Origin: Pseudodonghicola flavimaris | GTDB taxonomy: Bacteria > Pseudomonadota > Alphaproteobacteria > Rhodobacterales > Rhodobacteraceae | DNA length: 64,000 nt | Assembly (NCBI RefSeq): GCF_030164425.1 | Contig: NZ_JASNJD010000002.1 | Span: 1-64,000, forward strand | Direction: 5' to 3' | In this document: piece by piece, positions 7,981-16,709 of the stretch | Layout: every line of letters starts with the position of its first letter | How positions within the stretch are numbered: the stretch's first letter is position 1 | Translations under genes and position numbers: made by a program | The notes under the pieces: generated by a model | What the model was told of the DNA's origin: nothing | What the model saw: only the letters and a program-made list of their open reading frames with translations | Database searches by the model: none

Positions 7981-8814
7981 ATGGGCAAGCTCACGCTCAA
8001 CCAGCGGGCGGCGCTGCTGTCGCTGGTCCTGCTGGCGGTCGGCCTGCTGATCTGGGAGGCCGCCATACCGGCCCAGAAAGCCGCCGCAGAGCTGACCGAA
8101 TACGAAAGGCTGACAGGGGGCGGCGCGCCGAAGGCCGGTGTGCCGCCGCCCAGCCAGGTTCTGGTCAAAGCCTGGGAACAGCTGTCGAACCCGTTCTACG
8201 ATGCCGGCCCCAACGACAAGGGCATCGGCATCCAGATCGGCTATTCGATCTACCGGGTGCTCTCGGGCTATCTGCTGGCGGCGCTGGTGGCGATCCCGCT
8301 GGGCTTCCTGATCGGCATGTCGCCGGTGGCCTACCGGGCGCTGAACCCGTTCATCCAGGTGCTGCGGCCGATTTCTCCGCTGGCCTGGATGCCGCTGGCG
8401 CTGTTCATCATCCAGGACAGCGAGGCCAGCGCGATCTTCGTCATCTTCATCTGCTCGATCTGGCCGATGCTGATCAACACCGCCTTCGGCGTCGCCGGTG
8501 TCCGGCAGGATTGGGTCAACGTCGCCCGCACCCATGAACTGGGGCCGCTGCGCACCGCCTTCACGGTGATCCTGCCCGCCGCCGCGCCGACCATCATCAC
8601 CGGCATGCGGATCTCCATCGGCATCGCCTGGCTGGTGATCGTCGCGGCCGAGATGCTCGTGGGCGGCACCGGCATCGGCTATTACGTCTGGAACGAGTGG
8701 AACAACCTCGACCTGACCTCGGTCATCTTCTCGATCCTCATGATCGGCGTCGTCGGCATGCTGCTGGATTCGGCCTTCGCCTGGCTGCAGCGCGCCGTCG
8801 CCTATGCGGAATAA
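7981..8814 (+). CDS. ABC transporter permease, NitT/TauT class (cyanate)
   Basis: A 277-residue inner-membrane permease with an N-terminal membrane helix (LLSLVLLAVGLLIWEAAI), a short periplasmic stretch and the core helices of the NrtB/CynB family. The ATPase-coupling loop is visible as EAA-like ELGPLRTAFTVILPAAAPTIITGMRISIGIAW near residues 184-220. It starts 3 bp after the binding-protein gene and runs straight into the ATPase gene, so the three are co-transcribed. It would form a homodimeric channel for the anion delivered by the upstream protein. Confidence 0.87.
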   Translation: MGKLTLNQRAALLSLVLLAVGLLIWEAAIPAQKAAAELTEYERLTGGGAPKAGVPPPSQVLVKAWEQLSNPFYDAGPNDKGIGIQIGYSIYRVLSGYLLAALVAIPLGFLIGMSPVAYRALNPFIQVLRPISPLAWMPLALFIIQDSEASAIFVIFICSIWPMLINTAFGVAGVRQDWVNVARTHELGPLRTAFTVILPAAAPTIITGMRISIGIAWLVIVAAEMLVGGTGIGYYVWNEWNNLDLTSVIFSILMIGVVGMLLDSAFAWLQRAVAYAE

Positions 8815-8824
8815 GGAGGGTCCC

Positions 8825-9742
8825 ATGACAAAACCATCCCTCAGCGTCGAACGGCTGACCCAGACCTTTCCAGACGGCAAGGGCGGCACCATGACCGTGT
8901 TCGAAAACGCCAGCTTCGGCATCGAAAAGGGCGAATTCGTCTGCATCCTCGGTCATTCCGGTTGCGGCAAGTCGACCATCATGAACATTCTCGCCGGCCT
9001 GGCAGAGCCCAGCAGCGGCGTCGTCAAGATGGACGGCTACGAGGTCTCGGGCCCCAGCCTGGACCGCGGCGTGGTGTTCCAGAACTATTCGTTGCTGCCC
9101 TGGCTGTCGGCCCTGAAGAACGTGATCTTCGGGGTGCGGGCGCGCTATCCCAATCGCTCCCGGGCAGAGATCGAGGCGCAGTCGCTGAAGTATCTGGCGA
9201 TGGTCGGGCTGGAGGGCGACGTGGTGCACCGCAAGCCCAGCCAGTTGTCGGGCGGCATGCGCCAGCGGGTCTCCATCGCGCGAGCCTTTGCCAATCACCC
9301 GAAACTGCTGCTGCTGGACGAACCCTTCGGTGCGCTCGATGCGCTGACCCGGGGCACCATTCAGGACGAGCTGCTGAAGATCTGGGGCGGCACCGAACAG
9401 ACGGTGTTCATGATCACCCATGACATCGACGAGGCGATCCTGCTGGCCGACCGCATCCTGCTGATGACCAACGGCCCCTTTGCCCGCGTCGCGGAATCGG
9501 TCGAGATCACCATTCCCCGGCCGCGCAAGCGAACCGAGATCGTGGAACATCCGAATTACTACGCGATCCGCAATCACCTGGTGCATTTCCTCGGCCAGCG
9601 ATCGCGGGAACTGGCCGGGCGGGCCTCGGACGGGGCGGATCAGCGGCCGGAAACCGTGCGCATCGATCTGACCGAAACCGGCACGCCCGATGCGCCGGCG
9701 GATGGCCCTGCGGCCCCGCATCTGCGGGCAGTGACCCCATGA
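8825..9742 (+). CDS. ABC transporter ATP-binding protein, NitT/TauT class (cyanate)
   Basis: A 305-residue ATPase that powers the importer. Walker A is GHSGCGKS, the signature motif is LSGGMRQR, Walker B is [12 protein letters not shown] and the switch His is in MITHD. I start it at ATG 8825, which follows an AAGGAGGG ribosome site, rather than at the in-frame ATG 8804 inside the permease gene. After the ATPase core (about 1-240) there is a roughly 50-residue Pro/Ala-rich tail. Its end overlaps the next gene by 4 bp (ATGA), which argues for translational coupling. Confidence 0.87.
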   Translation: MTKPSLSVERLTQTFPDGKGGTMTVFENASFGIEKGEFVCILGHSGCGKSTIMNILAGLAEPSSGVVKMDGYEVSGPSLDRGVVFQNYSLLPWLSALKNVIFGVRARYPNRSRAEIEAQSLKYLAMVGLEGDVVHRKPSQLSGGMRQRVSIARAFANHPKLLLLDEPFGALDALTRGTIQDELLKIWGGTEQTVFMITHDIDEAILLADRILLMTNGPFARVAESVEITIPRPRKRTEIVEHPNYYAIRNHLVHFLGQRSRELAGRASDGADQRPETVRIDLTETGTPDAPADGPAAPHLRAVTP

Positions 9743-10215
9743 CCACGCAGCCCCAACGGCCATCGTTGCCGCCCTTCTCCGCCGCCGAGGCCGTGACCAA
9801 GGCCCGGATGGCGGAAGACGCCTGGAACAGCCGCGATCCCGCCCGGGTGGCGCTGGCCTATACGCCGGACACCCGCTGGCGCAACCGGTCGGAGTTCATC
9901 GCCGGACGGGCCGAGGTCGAGGCCTTCCTGACCCGCAAATGGCAGCGAGAGCTGGATTATAGGCTGATCAAGGAGGTCTGGGCCCATGCCGGCAACCGCA
10001 TCGCGGTGCGATTCGCCTACGAATGGCACGACGCTCGGGGCCGCTGGACCCGCTCCTACGGCAACGAGAACTGGGAGTTCGACGAAAACGGGCTGATGGC
10101 GGTGCGCCATGCCTCGATCAACGATCTGCCGATTGCGGACACCGACCGCAAGTTTCACTGGGACGGTCCGCGCCGCCCCGACGATCACCCGGGCCTGAGC
10201 GATCTGGGCCTGTGA
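9739..10215 (+). CDS. NTF2-like protein, DUF1348 family
   Basis: A 158-residue protein of the DUF1348 branch of the SnoaL/NTF2 fold, recognised by [29 protein letters not shown] and by [23 protein letters not shown]. The fold is a small cone-shaped alpha+beta barrel; members include both enzymes and binding proteins, and no activity is known to me for this branch. It lies between the cyanate transporter ATPase, which it overlaps by 4 bp, and cynS, which begins 49 bp later. That suggests a role in cyanate handling, for example in chemistry on carbamate or on the substrate itself. Confidence 0.85.
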   Translation: MTTQPQRPSLPPFSAAEAVTKARMAEDAWNSRDPARVALAYTPDTRWRNRSEFIAGRAEVEAFLTRKWQRELDYRLIKEVWAHAGNRIAVRFAYEWHDARGRWTRSYGNENWEFDENGLMAVRHASINDLPIADTDRKFHWDGPRRPDDHPGLSDLGL

Positions 10216-10264
10216 TCCCCCTTCGAAATCCCCACCAAGCAAAGACATACTGGAGGTTCCCAAG

Positions 10265-10708
10265 ATGATGACCAAAGAGGACGTGACGGCGATGATCCTG
10301 TCGGCCAAGAAACAGGTCGGCCTGACCTGGGAGGAGATCGCGGAAAAGATCGACATGTCCCCGGTCTGGACCCATTCGGCCTGCATGGGCATGAACGCCT
10401 TTCCCGCCGAGAAAGCCACGCTTCTGACCGCGGTGCTGTCGCTGCCGCAGGAGGCGGCGGAGGTGCTGCAGGAAAGCCCGACCAAGATCTGGTCGCAGAC
10501 GGTGCCGACCGATCCCTGCATCTATCGCTTCTACGAGGTGGTCGGCGTCTATGGTCCGACGCTCAAGGCGCTGATCCACGAGAAGTTCGGCGACGGCATC
10601 ATGTCGGCGATCGATTTCGACATGCAGGTGACCCGGGTGCCGCATCCCAAGGGCGACCGGGTCAAGGTCGAGATGTCCGGCAAGTATCTCTCGTACAACA
10701 GCTGGTAA
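10265..10708 (+). CDS. cynS: Cyanate hydratase (cyanase)
   Basis: A 147-residue cyanase, which converts cyanate and bicarbonate to ammonia and CO2 in a cytosolic decamer. The N-terminal helical domain (VGLTWEEIAEKIDMSPVWTHSACMGMNAF) and the C-terminal catalytic domain are both intact. The catalytic Arg and Glu are in IYRFYEVV and the catalytic Ser in GIMSAIDFDM. A GGAGG ribosome site sits 8 bp before ATG 10265; a second ATG follows immediately. It is the last gene of the five-gene transporter operon and gives the operon its function. Confidence 0.96.
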   Translation: MMTKEDVTAMILSAKKQVGLTWEEIAEKIDMSPVWTHSACMGMNAFPAEKATLLTAVLSLPQEAAEVLQESPTKIWSQTVPTDPCIYRFYEVVGVYGPTLKALIHEKFGDGIMSAIDFDMQVTRVPHPKGDRVKVEMSGKYLSYNSW

Positions 10709-10749
10709 CCGCGGCGGACGTCGCGATCCGCCCCACCAGGACACCTCGG

Positions 10750-10781
10750 AGAGCGCCGCCATTGATCAGGGGCGGCGCTCT
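10750..10781. terminator. Hairpin between convergent cynS and helicase gene
   Basis: Arms AGAGCGCCGCC (10750-10760) and GGCGGCGCTCT (10771-10781) pair perfectly across a 10-nt loop. It lies between the converging ends of cynS and the helicase gene. There is no clear T-tract on either side, so termination may be weak or Rho-assisted. Confidence 0.5.
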
Positions 10782-10803
10782 GCCTCAGGGCCCGATAGCG
10801 GCC

Positions 10804-13128
10804 TCAGGGCTTCTTGCGGCGGGGCGGCTCGCTGCCGCCGACGCGCGGCCCGGCGGGCTTGCGCGGTGCGCTGGGGGTCTTGCCCGGCGGGGTGAAGCGT
10901 TTCGAGCTGTCGCGCGCATCGGCGAAGCCGGCCTTCGGTTTGCCCGCCGGCTTGCCAGAGGGTTTGCCGCCGGGTTTGCCAGAGGGCTTGCCCGGGCCCT
11001 TGCCGGCAAATGTCCCCGACGGTTTGCCAGCCGGTTTCCCGGCCGGTTTGCCACCGGGCTTGCCGAAGGGCTTGGCCGCGGAAAACCCACCCGGCTTGCC
11101 AGCAGGCTTCGCGCCGGGCTTCCCGGCTGGCTTGTCCCCCGGCTTGCGCCCGTATTTGGCCGGCGCCCGCGCAGCGTCGGAGGCGCCATGGTCACGCGGC
11201 CCCCGGTCTCGGGGGCTTTTCTCATAAGGGGACCTGTCACGAGGGCCATTGTCACGAGGTCCATTGTCACGGGGGGCCTTGTCCCAGCCCCTGCTGTCAC
11301 GGCTCCCCTTGTCGCGGCTCTCCTTGTCGCGGGGCCCCTTGTCCCAGCTGCCCCTGTCCTGCGCCGCCGCCGAAGGGCGCGGCCTGCGCTCGGGCGCGGC
11401 CTCGGACCGCTCCTCCGCGCGTTCGTGCCGCCGGGGCTTGTAGGGGGGCTTTTGCGGCGCGGGCCGGTCATCGCGCCCGCGCGGCCGGTCGCCTTCGCGC
11501 CGGCGCGGCTGCGGTCTGGGGCCGCTGTCGCGCTGCAGTGCCGGCGCCTCGTCCAGCAGCCGCACCGCGATGCCGTCCTCCAGAACGCCATCCTCGCCCA
11601 GCACCGCCATGAAACCCTCGATGCTGGGCTCGGCGATCTCGACGAAGCTTTCGGTGTCCTGCACCCGGATGGCGCCGATGGCGGATTTGTCCAGCTGTCC
11701 GGCCCGGCACAGCAGCGGCAGCAGCCATCGGGCGCTCGCCGTCTTGTCATGGCCGACCGACAGCGCCACCCAGCGGCTCGGGCCGAAGTCCTTGTGCTCC
11801 CGCGCGGCCGGGGCGGCATCGGGGGCACGCAGCTCTTCCGGCGCGGCCCGGCGGCCCTGATAAAGCCGCAGATAGGCCGCCGCGATCACCTCCGGGCTGT
11901 ATTGCGCCAGCAGCTTTTCGGCAAAGGCGGACTGTTCCTCGCTCAGCGGTTCGGCCCAGGCGGGATCGGTCAGCAGCCGCTCCTCGTCCTTCTGCAGGAT
12001 ATCCTCGGCCGAGGGCGCCACGGTCCATTCCGCCGAAAGCTTCGCCCATTTCAGCAGCCGCTCCGCCCGCTTGACCGATTTCGGCGGCACGATCAGCGCC
12101 GAGATCCCCTTGCGCCCGGCCCGCCCGGTCCGGCCGGAGCGGTGCAGCAGCGTTTCGGTATTGGTCGGCAGATCGGCATGGATCACCAGCGTCAGGTTCG
12201 GCAGGTCGATGCCGCGCGCCGCCACATCCGTGGCGACACAAACCCGCGCCCGACCGTCCCGCATCGCCTGCAACGCGTGCGAGCGTTCGGTCTGGCTCAG
12301 CTCTCCCGACAGGATGACGGTGGCAAGCCCCCGGTTGCTGAGCCGCGCCGCCAGATGGTTCACCGTCGCCCGGGTATTGGCGAAGACGATGGCGCTCTGG
12401 TCCTCGTGGAACCGCAGCAGGTTGAAGATGGCGTGATCGCTGTCAGAGGCCGCGACCCGGATCGCCTGATAGGCGATATCGGCATGCTGCCGGCTGGTGT
12501 CGATGGTGCTGATCCGGCGGGCGTCGCGCTGATATTGCTCCGCCAGCTTGGCGATCATCGGCGGCACCGTAGCCGAGAACAGCAGCGTGCGCCGGTCCTC
12601 CGGGGCCTCGCCCAGCATGAATTCCAGATCCTCGCGAAAGCCGAGGTCCAGCATCTCGTCGGCCTCGTCCAGCACGATGGCACGCAGCCCGCTCAGGTCC
12701 AGGGATTCGCGTTCGATATGGTCGCGCAGCCGGCCCGGGGTGCCGACGACGATATGGGCACCGCGGTCCAGCGCCCGGCGTTCCTGCCGCATGTCCATGC
12801 CGCCGACGCAGGAGGCCACCACCGCGCCGGTCTTTTCATAAAGCCAGGACAGCTCGCGCTTGACCTGGAACGCCAGCTCGCGGGTCGGTGCCACCACCAG
12901 CGCCATCGGCGTCGCCGCCGGGCCGAACTGCGGCTCCGCCCCCAGAAGCGTCGGCGCGATCGCCAGCCCGAAGGCCACGGTCTTGCCCGAACCGGTCTGC
13001 GCCGAAACCAGCAGATCGGAGGCTTCGACATCCGGCGCGATCACCGCCTCCTGCACCGGTGTCAGCTTATCGAATCCGCGCTCGGCCAGCGCCTCGGACA
13101 GGGGGGTGATCATATTCAGAAAATCCAT
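10804..13128 (-). CDS. DEAD-box RNA helicase with repetitive basic tail
   Basis: A 774-residue ATP-dependent RNA helicase. Residues 1-370 hold the two RecA domains: Q motif (TPVQEAVI), motif I SAQTGSGKT, motif II VLDEADEMLD, motif III SAT, and motif VI HRSGRTGRAGR. A DbpA-type RNA-binding domain follows (about 475-555, WVALSVGHDKTASARWLLPLL). The rest, about 200 residues, is disordered: an Asp/Arg/Lys segment of PRDNGPRD-like units and then Gly-Lys-Pro repeats. This layout fits DeaD/CsdA-type helicases acting in ribosome assembly or RNA turnover, possibly in the cold. It is divergent from pqiA. Confidence 0.92.
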   Translation of the reverse strand: MDFLNMITPLSEALAERGFDKLTPVQEAVIAPDVEASDLLVSAQTGSGKTVAFGLAIAPTLLGAEPQFGPAATPMALVVAPTRELAFQVKRELSWLYEKTGAVVASCVGGMDMRQERRALDRGAHIVVGTPGRLRDHIERESLDLSGLRAIVLDEADEMLDLGFREDLEFMLGEAPEDRRTLLFSATVPPMIAKLAEQYQRDARRISTIDTSRQHADIAYQAIRVAASDSDHAIFNLLRFHEDQSAIVFANTRATVNHLAARLSNRGLATVILSGELSQTERSHALQAMRDGRARVCVATDVAARGIDLPNLTLVIHADLPTNTETLLHRSGRTGRAGRKGISALIVPPKSVKRAERLLKWAKLSAEWTVAPSAEDILQKDEERLLTDPAWAEPLSEEQSAFAEKLLAQYSPEVIAAAYLRLYQGRRAAPEELRAPDAAPAAREHKDFGPSRWVALSVGHDKTASARWLLPLLCRAGQLDKSAIGAIRVQDTESFVEIAEPSIEGFMAVLGEDGVLEDGIAVRLLDEAPALQRDSGPRPQPRRREGDRPRGRDDRPAPQKPPYKPRRHERAEERSEAAPERRPRPSAAAQDRGSWDKGPRDKESRDKGSRDSRGWDKAPRDNGPRDNGPRDRSPYEKSPRDRGPRDHGASDAARAPAKYGRKPGDKPAGKPGAKPAGKPGGFSAAKPFGKPGGKPAGKPAGKPSGTFAGKGPGKPSGKPGGKPSGKPAGKPKAGFADARDSSKRFTPPGKTPSAPRKPAGPRVGGSEPPRRKKP
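10936..11150. repeat. Gly-Lys-Pro coding tandem repeat in the helicase tail
   Basis: Degenerate 9- to 12-bp units read on the minus strand as GKP(A/G/S)GKPG. They encode a positively charged disordered region that could bind RNA without sequence preference. Such runs are prone to slippage, so the length may vary between strains or be wrong in an assembly. Confidence 0.8.
11188..11360. repeat. Asp-Arg/Asp-Lys coding tandem repeat in the helicase tail
   Basis: Units of about 15 bp containing TTGTCACG read on the minus strand as (P/S)RDNG and WDKGPRDK. They encode a mixed-charge segment lying just before the Gly-Lys-Pro block. Mixed-charge repeats like this are often linked to phase separation in helicases; that role is inferred. 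Confidence 0.75.
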
Positions 13129-13307
13129 GCGACAGCGCGCGGCAGGCGCCGTAAGTGAACGTCGGAACGACGGAAGATCACCGCTCCTATCGGAACTCGG
13201 CGCAGAAGTACATGGGCAAACGCGAATCCGCCAGCTTCCGCCGACGCCGCCACGGCAGCCCCCCGCGATGGCTTTTCACCCCGGCGGCGGTGCAGTAGCT
13301 TGGCACC

Positions 13308-13958
13308 ATGGTCGCCGCGTCCCCCTCCCCTGCCGTTGCCCCAGATGCGGACGATCTGCTCGCCTGCCCGACCTGCGACGCGTTGCTGAAAGCCCCCGCC
13401 GTCGCGGTGGGCGAAACCGCGCGCTGCCCGCGCTGCAACACGGTGATCGAGGCGCCGCGGACCCAGGCGATGACCCGGATCATCATGCTGGCGCTGTCGG
13501 CGCTGATCCTGATGGTGGCGGCGATCTTCTTTCCCTTTCTGGAGCTCGAGGCCGCCGGGATGATCCGCCGCTCCTCGCTCCTGGACACGGTGATGGCCTT
13601 CTCCGGCGGGCTCACGGAACCGCTGACCATCGCCATGGCGGCGCTGATCGTGGTGCTGCCGACGATCCGCTTTCTCGGGCTTCTCTATGTGCTGGGGCCG
13701 ATGGCCTTCGGCTGGCATCCCGCCCGCCATGCCGCCCCGGTGTTCCGCCTGGTCGAGATGCTGCGGCCCTGGGCCATGGCCGAGGTCTTCGTCGTCGGCG
13801 TCGCGGTGGCGCTGGTCAAAGTGGCGGGACTGGCGCATATCTCGCTCGGCCCGGCGTTCTGGGCCTTTGTGGCGCTGGTCATCGTGACCGTGCTGAAGGA
13901 CAATTTCATGAGCAGAGTGACGGTTTGGAAAACCCTGGACGCCCGCCGCAGATCGTGA
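13308..13958 (+). CDS. pqiA: Paraquat-inducible protein A, first copy
   Basis: A 216-residue inner-membrane protein covering half of an E. coli-type PqiA. It has an N-terminal zinc-ribbon-like pair CPTC and CPRC (about residues 21-44) and four predicted membrane helices, the first being MTRIIMLALSALILMVAAIFFPFLEL. PqiA works with the MCE protein PqiB and lipoprotein PqiC in moving lipids between the inner and outer membranes. The 179-bp gap upstream also carries the start of the divergent helicase gene. Its stop overlaps the start of the second half by 4 bp. Confidence 0.88.
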   Translation: MVAASPSPAVAPDADDLLACPTCDALLKAPAVAVGETARCPRCNTVIEAPRTQAMTRIIMLALSALILMVAAIFFPFLELEAAGMIRRSSLLDTVMAFSGGLTEPLTIAMAALIVVLPTIRFLGLLYVLGPMAFGWHPARHAAPVFRLVEMLRPWAMAEVFVVGVAVALVKVAGLAHISLGPAFWAFVALVIVTVLKDNFMSRVTVWKTLDARRRS

Positions 13959-14548
13959 CCGCGCATCAGGCCGGGCTGATCGGCTGCACCCAATGCGGCC
14001 GGGTCCACCGGCCCGGCCCCGGCCGATGCGACCGCTGCGGCGCGCCGCTGGTCCCGCGCGACACCGCCAGCCTGCAACGGGTCTGGGCCTGGCTGATCGC
14101 CGGGCTGGTGGTCTATGTGCCGGCCAACCTCTATCCGATGCTGCGCACCACCCAGCTGGGCCGCGAATACGACAACACCATCTTCGGCGGGGTGATCGAG
14201 CTGATGCATCACGGCGATATCGGCGTGGCGCTGATCGTCTTCGGCGCCTCTCTCGTCATTCCGGTGTCGAAATTCATCGCCATCGCCTATCTCGCGCTCA
14301 GCATCTCGCGGCGGGTGCGGCTGTCGGCACACCGCCGTCACCTGCTGTTCGAGGTGGTGGAATTCATCGGCCGCTGGTCGATGATCGACGTCTTCGTGGT
14401 GGCGATCCTGTCGTCACTGGTGCAGCTCGATTTCGCGGCGACGATCCGACCCGGCATCGCCGCGGTCAGCTTTGCGCTCTCCGTCGCCTTTACAATGCTG
14501 GCCGCGCTGAGTTTCGATCCCCGCCTGATCTGGGAGGATGCAGACTGA
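13955..14548 (+). CDS. pqiA: Paraquat-inducible protein A, second copy
   Basis: A 197-residue protein, homologous to the first PqiA and matching the second half of longer PqiA proteins. It has CTQC and CDRC (about residues 10-28) and about four membrane helices (AWLIAGLVVYVPANLYPML; SMIDVFVVAILSSLVQL). The frame is open far upstream, but GTG 13955 overlaps the previous stop (GTGA) and sits just ahead of the zinc motif, so I choose that start. In many proteobacteria the two halves are one protein; here they are separate, overlapping genes. Confidence 0.85.
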   Translation: MTAHQAGLIGCTQCGRVHRPGPGRCDRCGAPLVPRDTASLQRVWAWLIAGLVVYVPANLYPMLRTTQLGREYDNTIFGGVIELMHHGDIGVALIVFGASLVIPVSKFIAIAYLALSISRRVRLSAHRRHLLFEVVEFIGRWSMIDVFVVAILSSLVQLDFAATIRPGIAAVSFALSVAFTMLAALSFDPRLIWEDAD

Positions 14549-14549
14549 C

Positions 14550-16706
14550 ATGACCGACCCGACCCAAGACCAGGACAGCGCCGCCATGGAGAGCCGCAAG
14601 ATGGACACCCCCACCGCCGCCGAACCGATCGTCGAGGCGCGGCAGACCTCGTTCTGGCGCAACCTGTCGCTGGTCTGGCTGGTGCCGGTGGTGGCGCTGG
14701 CGGTGACCCTGTTCATCGCCTGGCAAAGCTGGGCCGAGCGCGGCACCCGCATCGAGATTCATTTCGAGAATGCCGCCGGCGTCACCGCCGACGAGACCCT
14801 GATCCGCTATCGCGACGTGAATATCGGCGTGGTTGAGGATGTCGCCTTCGCCGAGGATCTGACCGAGGTCATCGTCCACGCCCGCATCGACCGGGCGGTC
14901 GCCGCCAAGCTGCCGGAAAATGCCGAATTCTGGGTGGTCCGCCCCGAGGTCTCGGCCAGCGGTATCTCCGGGCTCTCCACGGTTCTGTCGGGTGTCTATA
15001 TCCAGGCCGCTTTCGAGCCGGCCACCGGCCGCGCCGCCACCAGCTTCAAGGGGCTAAAGGAAACCCCGCTGGTGATGCCCGGCATGAAGGGCACCCGCGT
15101 CACCCTGCGCACCGAGGACGGCAGCAAGCTGACCGCCGGCGCGCCGATCTATTTCCAGGGCATCGAGGTCGGCAAGATCGAGGCACCGCAACTGGCCGAG
15201 GATGGCAATGCGGTCACCGCCCGCGCCTTTATCGCCGCGCCGCACGACCGGCGCCTGACCACCGCCACCCGGTTCTGGCAGACCTCCGGATTCTCGGTGA
15301 ACTTCGGGCCGCAGGGGCTCAACCTCTCGGTCGGGTCGGTCGCCGGCATCCTGCGCGGCGGGCTGTCCTTCGACACGGTCTATTCCGGCGGCGCCCCGAT
15401 CGAGGCCGGCCATGTCTTCGACCTCTATGAGAGCGAAGAGGACGCCCGGTCGTCCGCCTTCAACAAGGCGGTGGAAAACCCGATCGAACTGGCGGTGGAA
15501 TTCCAGCAGTCGGTCGCCGGGCTCGCTGTCGGGTCAGAGGTGATCTACAAGGGGCTGACCATCGGCAAGGTCACCACGCTCGGCGCCTTCGTCGAACGCA
15601 ACGAAAGCGGTCAGGACGTGATCCTGCGGGCGACGCTGTCGATCGATCCGGGCCGGCTCGGGCTCGATCCCGGGACGTCGGAAGCCCAGACCATCGCCTT
15701 TTTCGCCGAGGAGATCGACAACGGGCTGAGGGCCCGGCTGGTGTCGAAAAGCATCTTCTCGCGCACCCTGTCGGTCGAGCTGGCAGAACTGCCCGACGCG
15801 CCGCCGGCGCAGCTGACCACCAACGGCACCGGCGCCCCCCGAATCCCCTCGGTCACCTCCGACCTGCCGGATGCCGCCGCCACCGCGCAGGGGGTGCTGA
15901 ACCGGATCGATGCCCTCCCGGTCGAGGAGCTGATGCAGCAGGCCATTGCCACGCTGGCCTCGGTCGAGAGCCTGGCGGGCGACGAGAATCTGCGCGCGGC
16001 GCCGGATGCCTTCGTCGGGCTGATGAACGACGCCCGCGATCTGGTCGGTGGTGCCGATGCCCAGGCCCTGCCCGCAGAGCTGCGCGCGGCGCTGGCCGAT
16101 CTGCGCAAGGTCGCTTCCGACCTGAACACCGCACAGGCGGTGAACCGGCTGGTCACCGCGCTCGACGCCGCATCGGAGGCGGCCGACACCGTCACCAGCA
16201 CCGCCGAGTACTTCGACCAGACCATCACGGGGGTGCCGGGGCTGATCACCGGGCTGGACCAGCTGACCGCCAAGGCCAATTCGCTGGATGTGGAACAGTT
16301 CCTGGCTGCCGCCACCGGATTTCTCGACAAGGCCGGGGCGCTGGTCGACCAGGACAGCACCCGCGCCCTGCCCGCCAGCCTGACCGCCGCGCTGGACGAG
16401 GCCCGCGCCGCGCTGGACGATCTGCGCGCCGGCGGCGCGGTCGACAACCTCAACGCCACGCTGGGCTCCGCCCGCGAGGCCGCCGGCGCGGTCGAGACCG
16501 CCGTCTCCGGGCTGCCGGATCTGACCGCGCGGATCGACGCGCTGATCGCCGAGGCCCAGAGACTTCTGGCGGGCTATGGCCAGAACTCCCGCTTCAACCG
16601 CGACACCCTCGACACCCTGCGGGAGCTGCGCACCACCGCGCAGGCGTTGACCAGCCTGGCCCGCAAGCTTGAACGCAATCCCAATTCCATTCTGTTCGGA
16701 CGCTGA
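14550..16706 (+). CDS. pqiB: PqiB-type MCE-domain lipid transport protein
   Basis: About 718 residues. One N-terminal membrane helix (LSLVWLVPVVALAVTLFIAW) anchors three MCE/MlaD domains (about 45-140, 160-270 and 295-400), seen in IEIHFENAAGVTADETLIRYRDVNIGVV, VTLRTEDGSKLTAGAPIYFQGIEVG and LAVEFQQSVAGLAVGSEVIYKGLTIG. The last 270 residues are Ala/Leu/Asp-rich helix that would form the tube spanning the periplasm. A GGAGG lies 14 bp before ATG 14550 and only 2 bp before the alternative ATG 14538, so I prefer 14550, with little certainty. It follows the two pqiA genes and precedes pqiC by 3 bp. Confidence 0.9.
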   Translation: MTDPTQDQDSAAMESRKMDTPTAAEPIVEARQTSFWRNLSLVWLVPVVALAVTLFIAWQSWAERGTRIEIHFENAAGVTADETLIRYRDVNIGVVEDVAFAEDLTEVIVHARIDRAVAAKLPENAEFWVVRPEVSASGISGLSTVLSGVYIQAAFEPATGRAATSFKGLKETPLVMPGMKGTRVTLRTEDGSKLTAGAPIYFQGIEVGKIEAPQLAEDGNAVTARAFIAAPHDRRLTTATRFWQTSGFSVNFGPQGLNLSVGSVAGILRGGLSFDTVYSGGAPIEAGHVFDLYESEEDARSSAFNKAVENPIELAVEFQQSVAGLAVGSEVIYKGLTIGKVTTLGAFVERNESGQDVILRATLSIDPGRLGLDPGTSEAQTIAFFAEEIDNGLRARLVSKSIFSRTLSVELAELPDAPPAQLTTNGTGAPRIPSVTSDLPDAAATAQGVLNRIDALPVEELMQQAIATLASVESLAGDENLRAAPDAFVGLMNDARDLVGGADAQALPAELRAALADLRKVASDLNTAQAVNRLVTALDAASEAADTVTSTAEYFDQTITGVPGLITGLDQLTAKANSLDVEQFLAAATGFLDKAGALVDQDSTRALPASLTAALDEARAALDDLRAGGAVDNLNATLGSAREAAGAVETAVSGLPDLTARIDALIAEAQRLLAGYGQNSRFNRDTLDTLRELRTTAQALTSLARKLERNPNSILFGR

Positions 16707-16709
16707 TTC

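Noticed and set aside
6481-8946. Minus-strand open frame of 821 codons opposite the cyanate importer
   Set aside because: Antisense shadow of three well-supported transporter genes.
10762-13158. Plus-strand open frame of 798 codons opposite the helicase
   Set aside because: It is the antisense of the helicase gene; its Leu/Pro/Gly runs mirror the Gly-Lys-Pro repeats and no domain is recognisable.
12860-13954. Long in-frame extension of the second pqiA
   Set aside because: It overlaps the helicase and the first pqiA in another frame and has no homology before the zinc motif; GTG 13955 is the better start.
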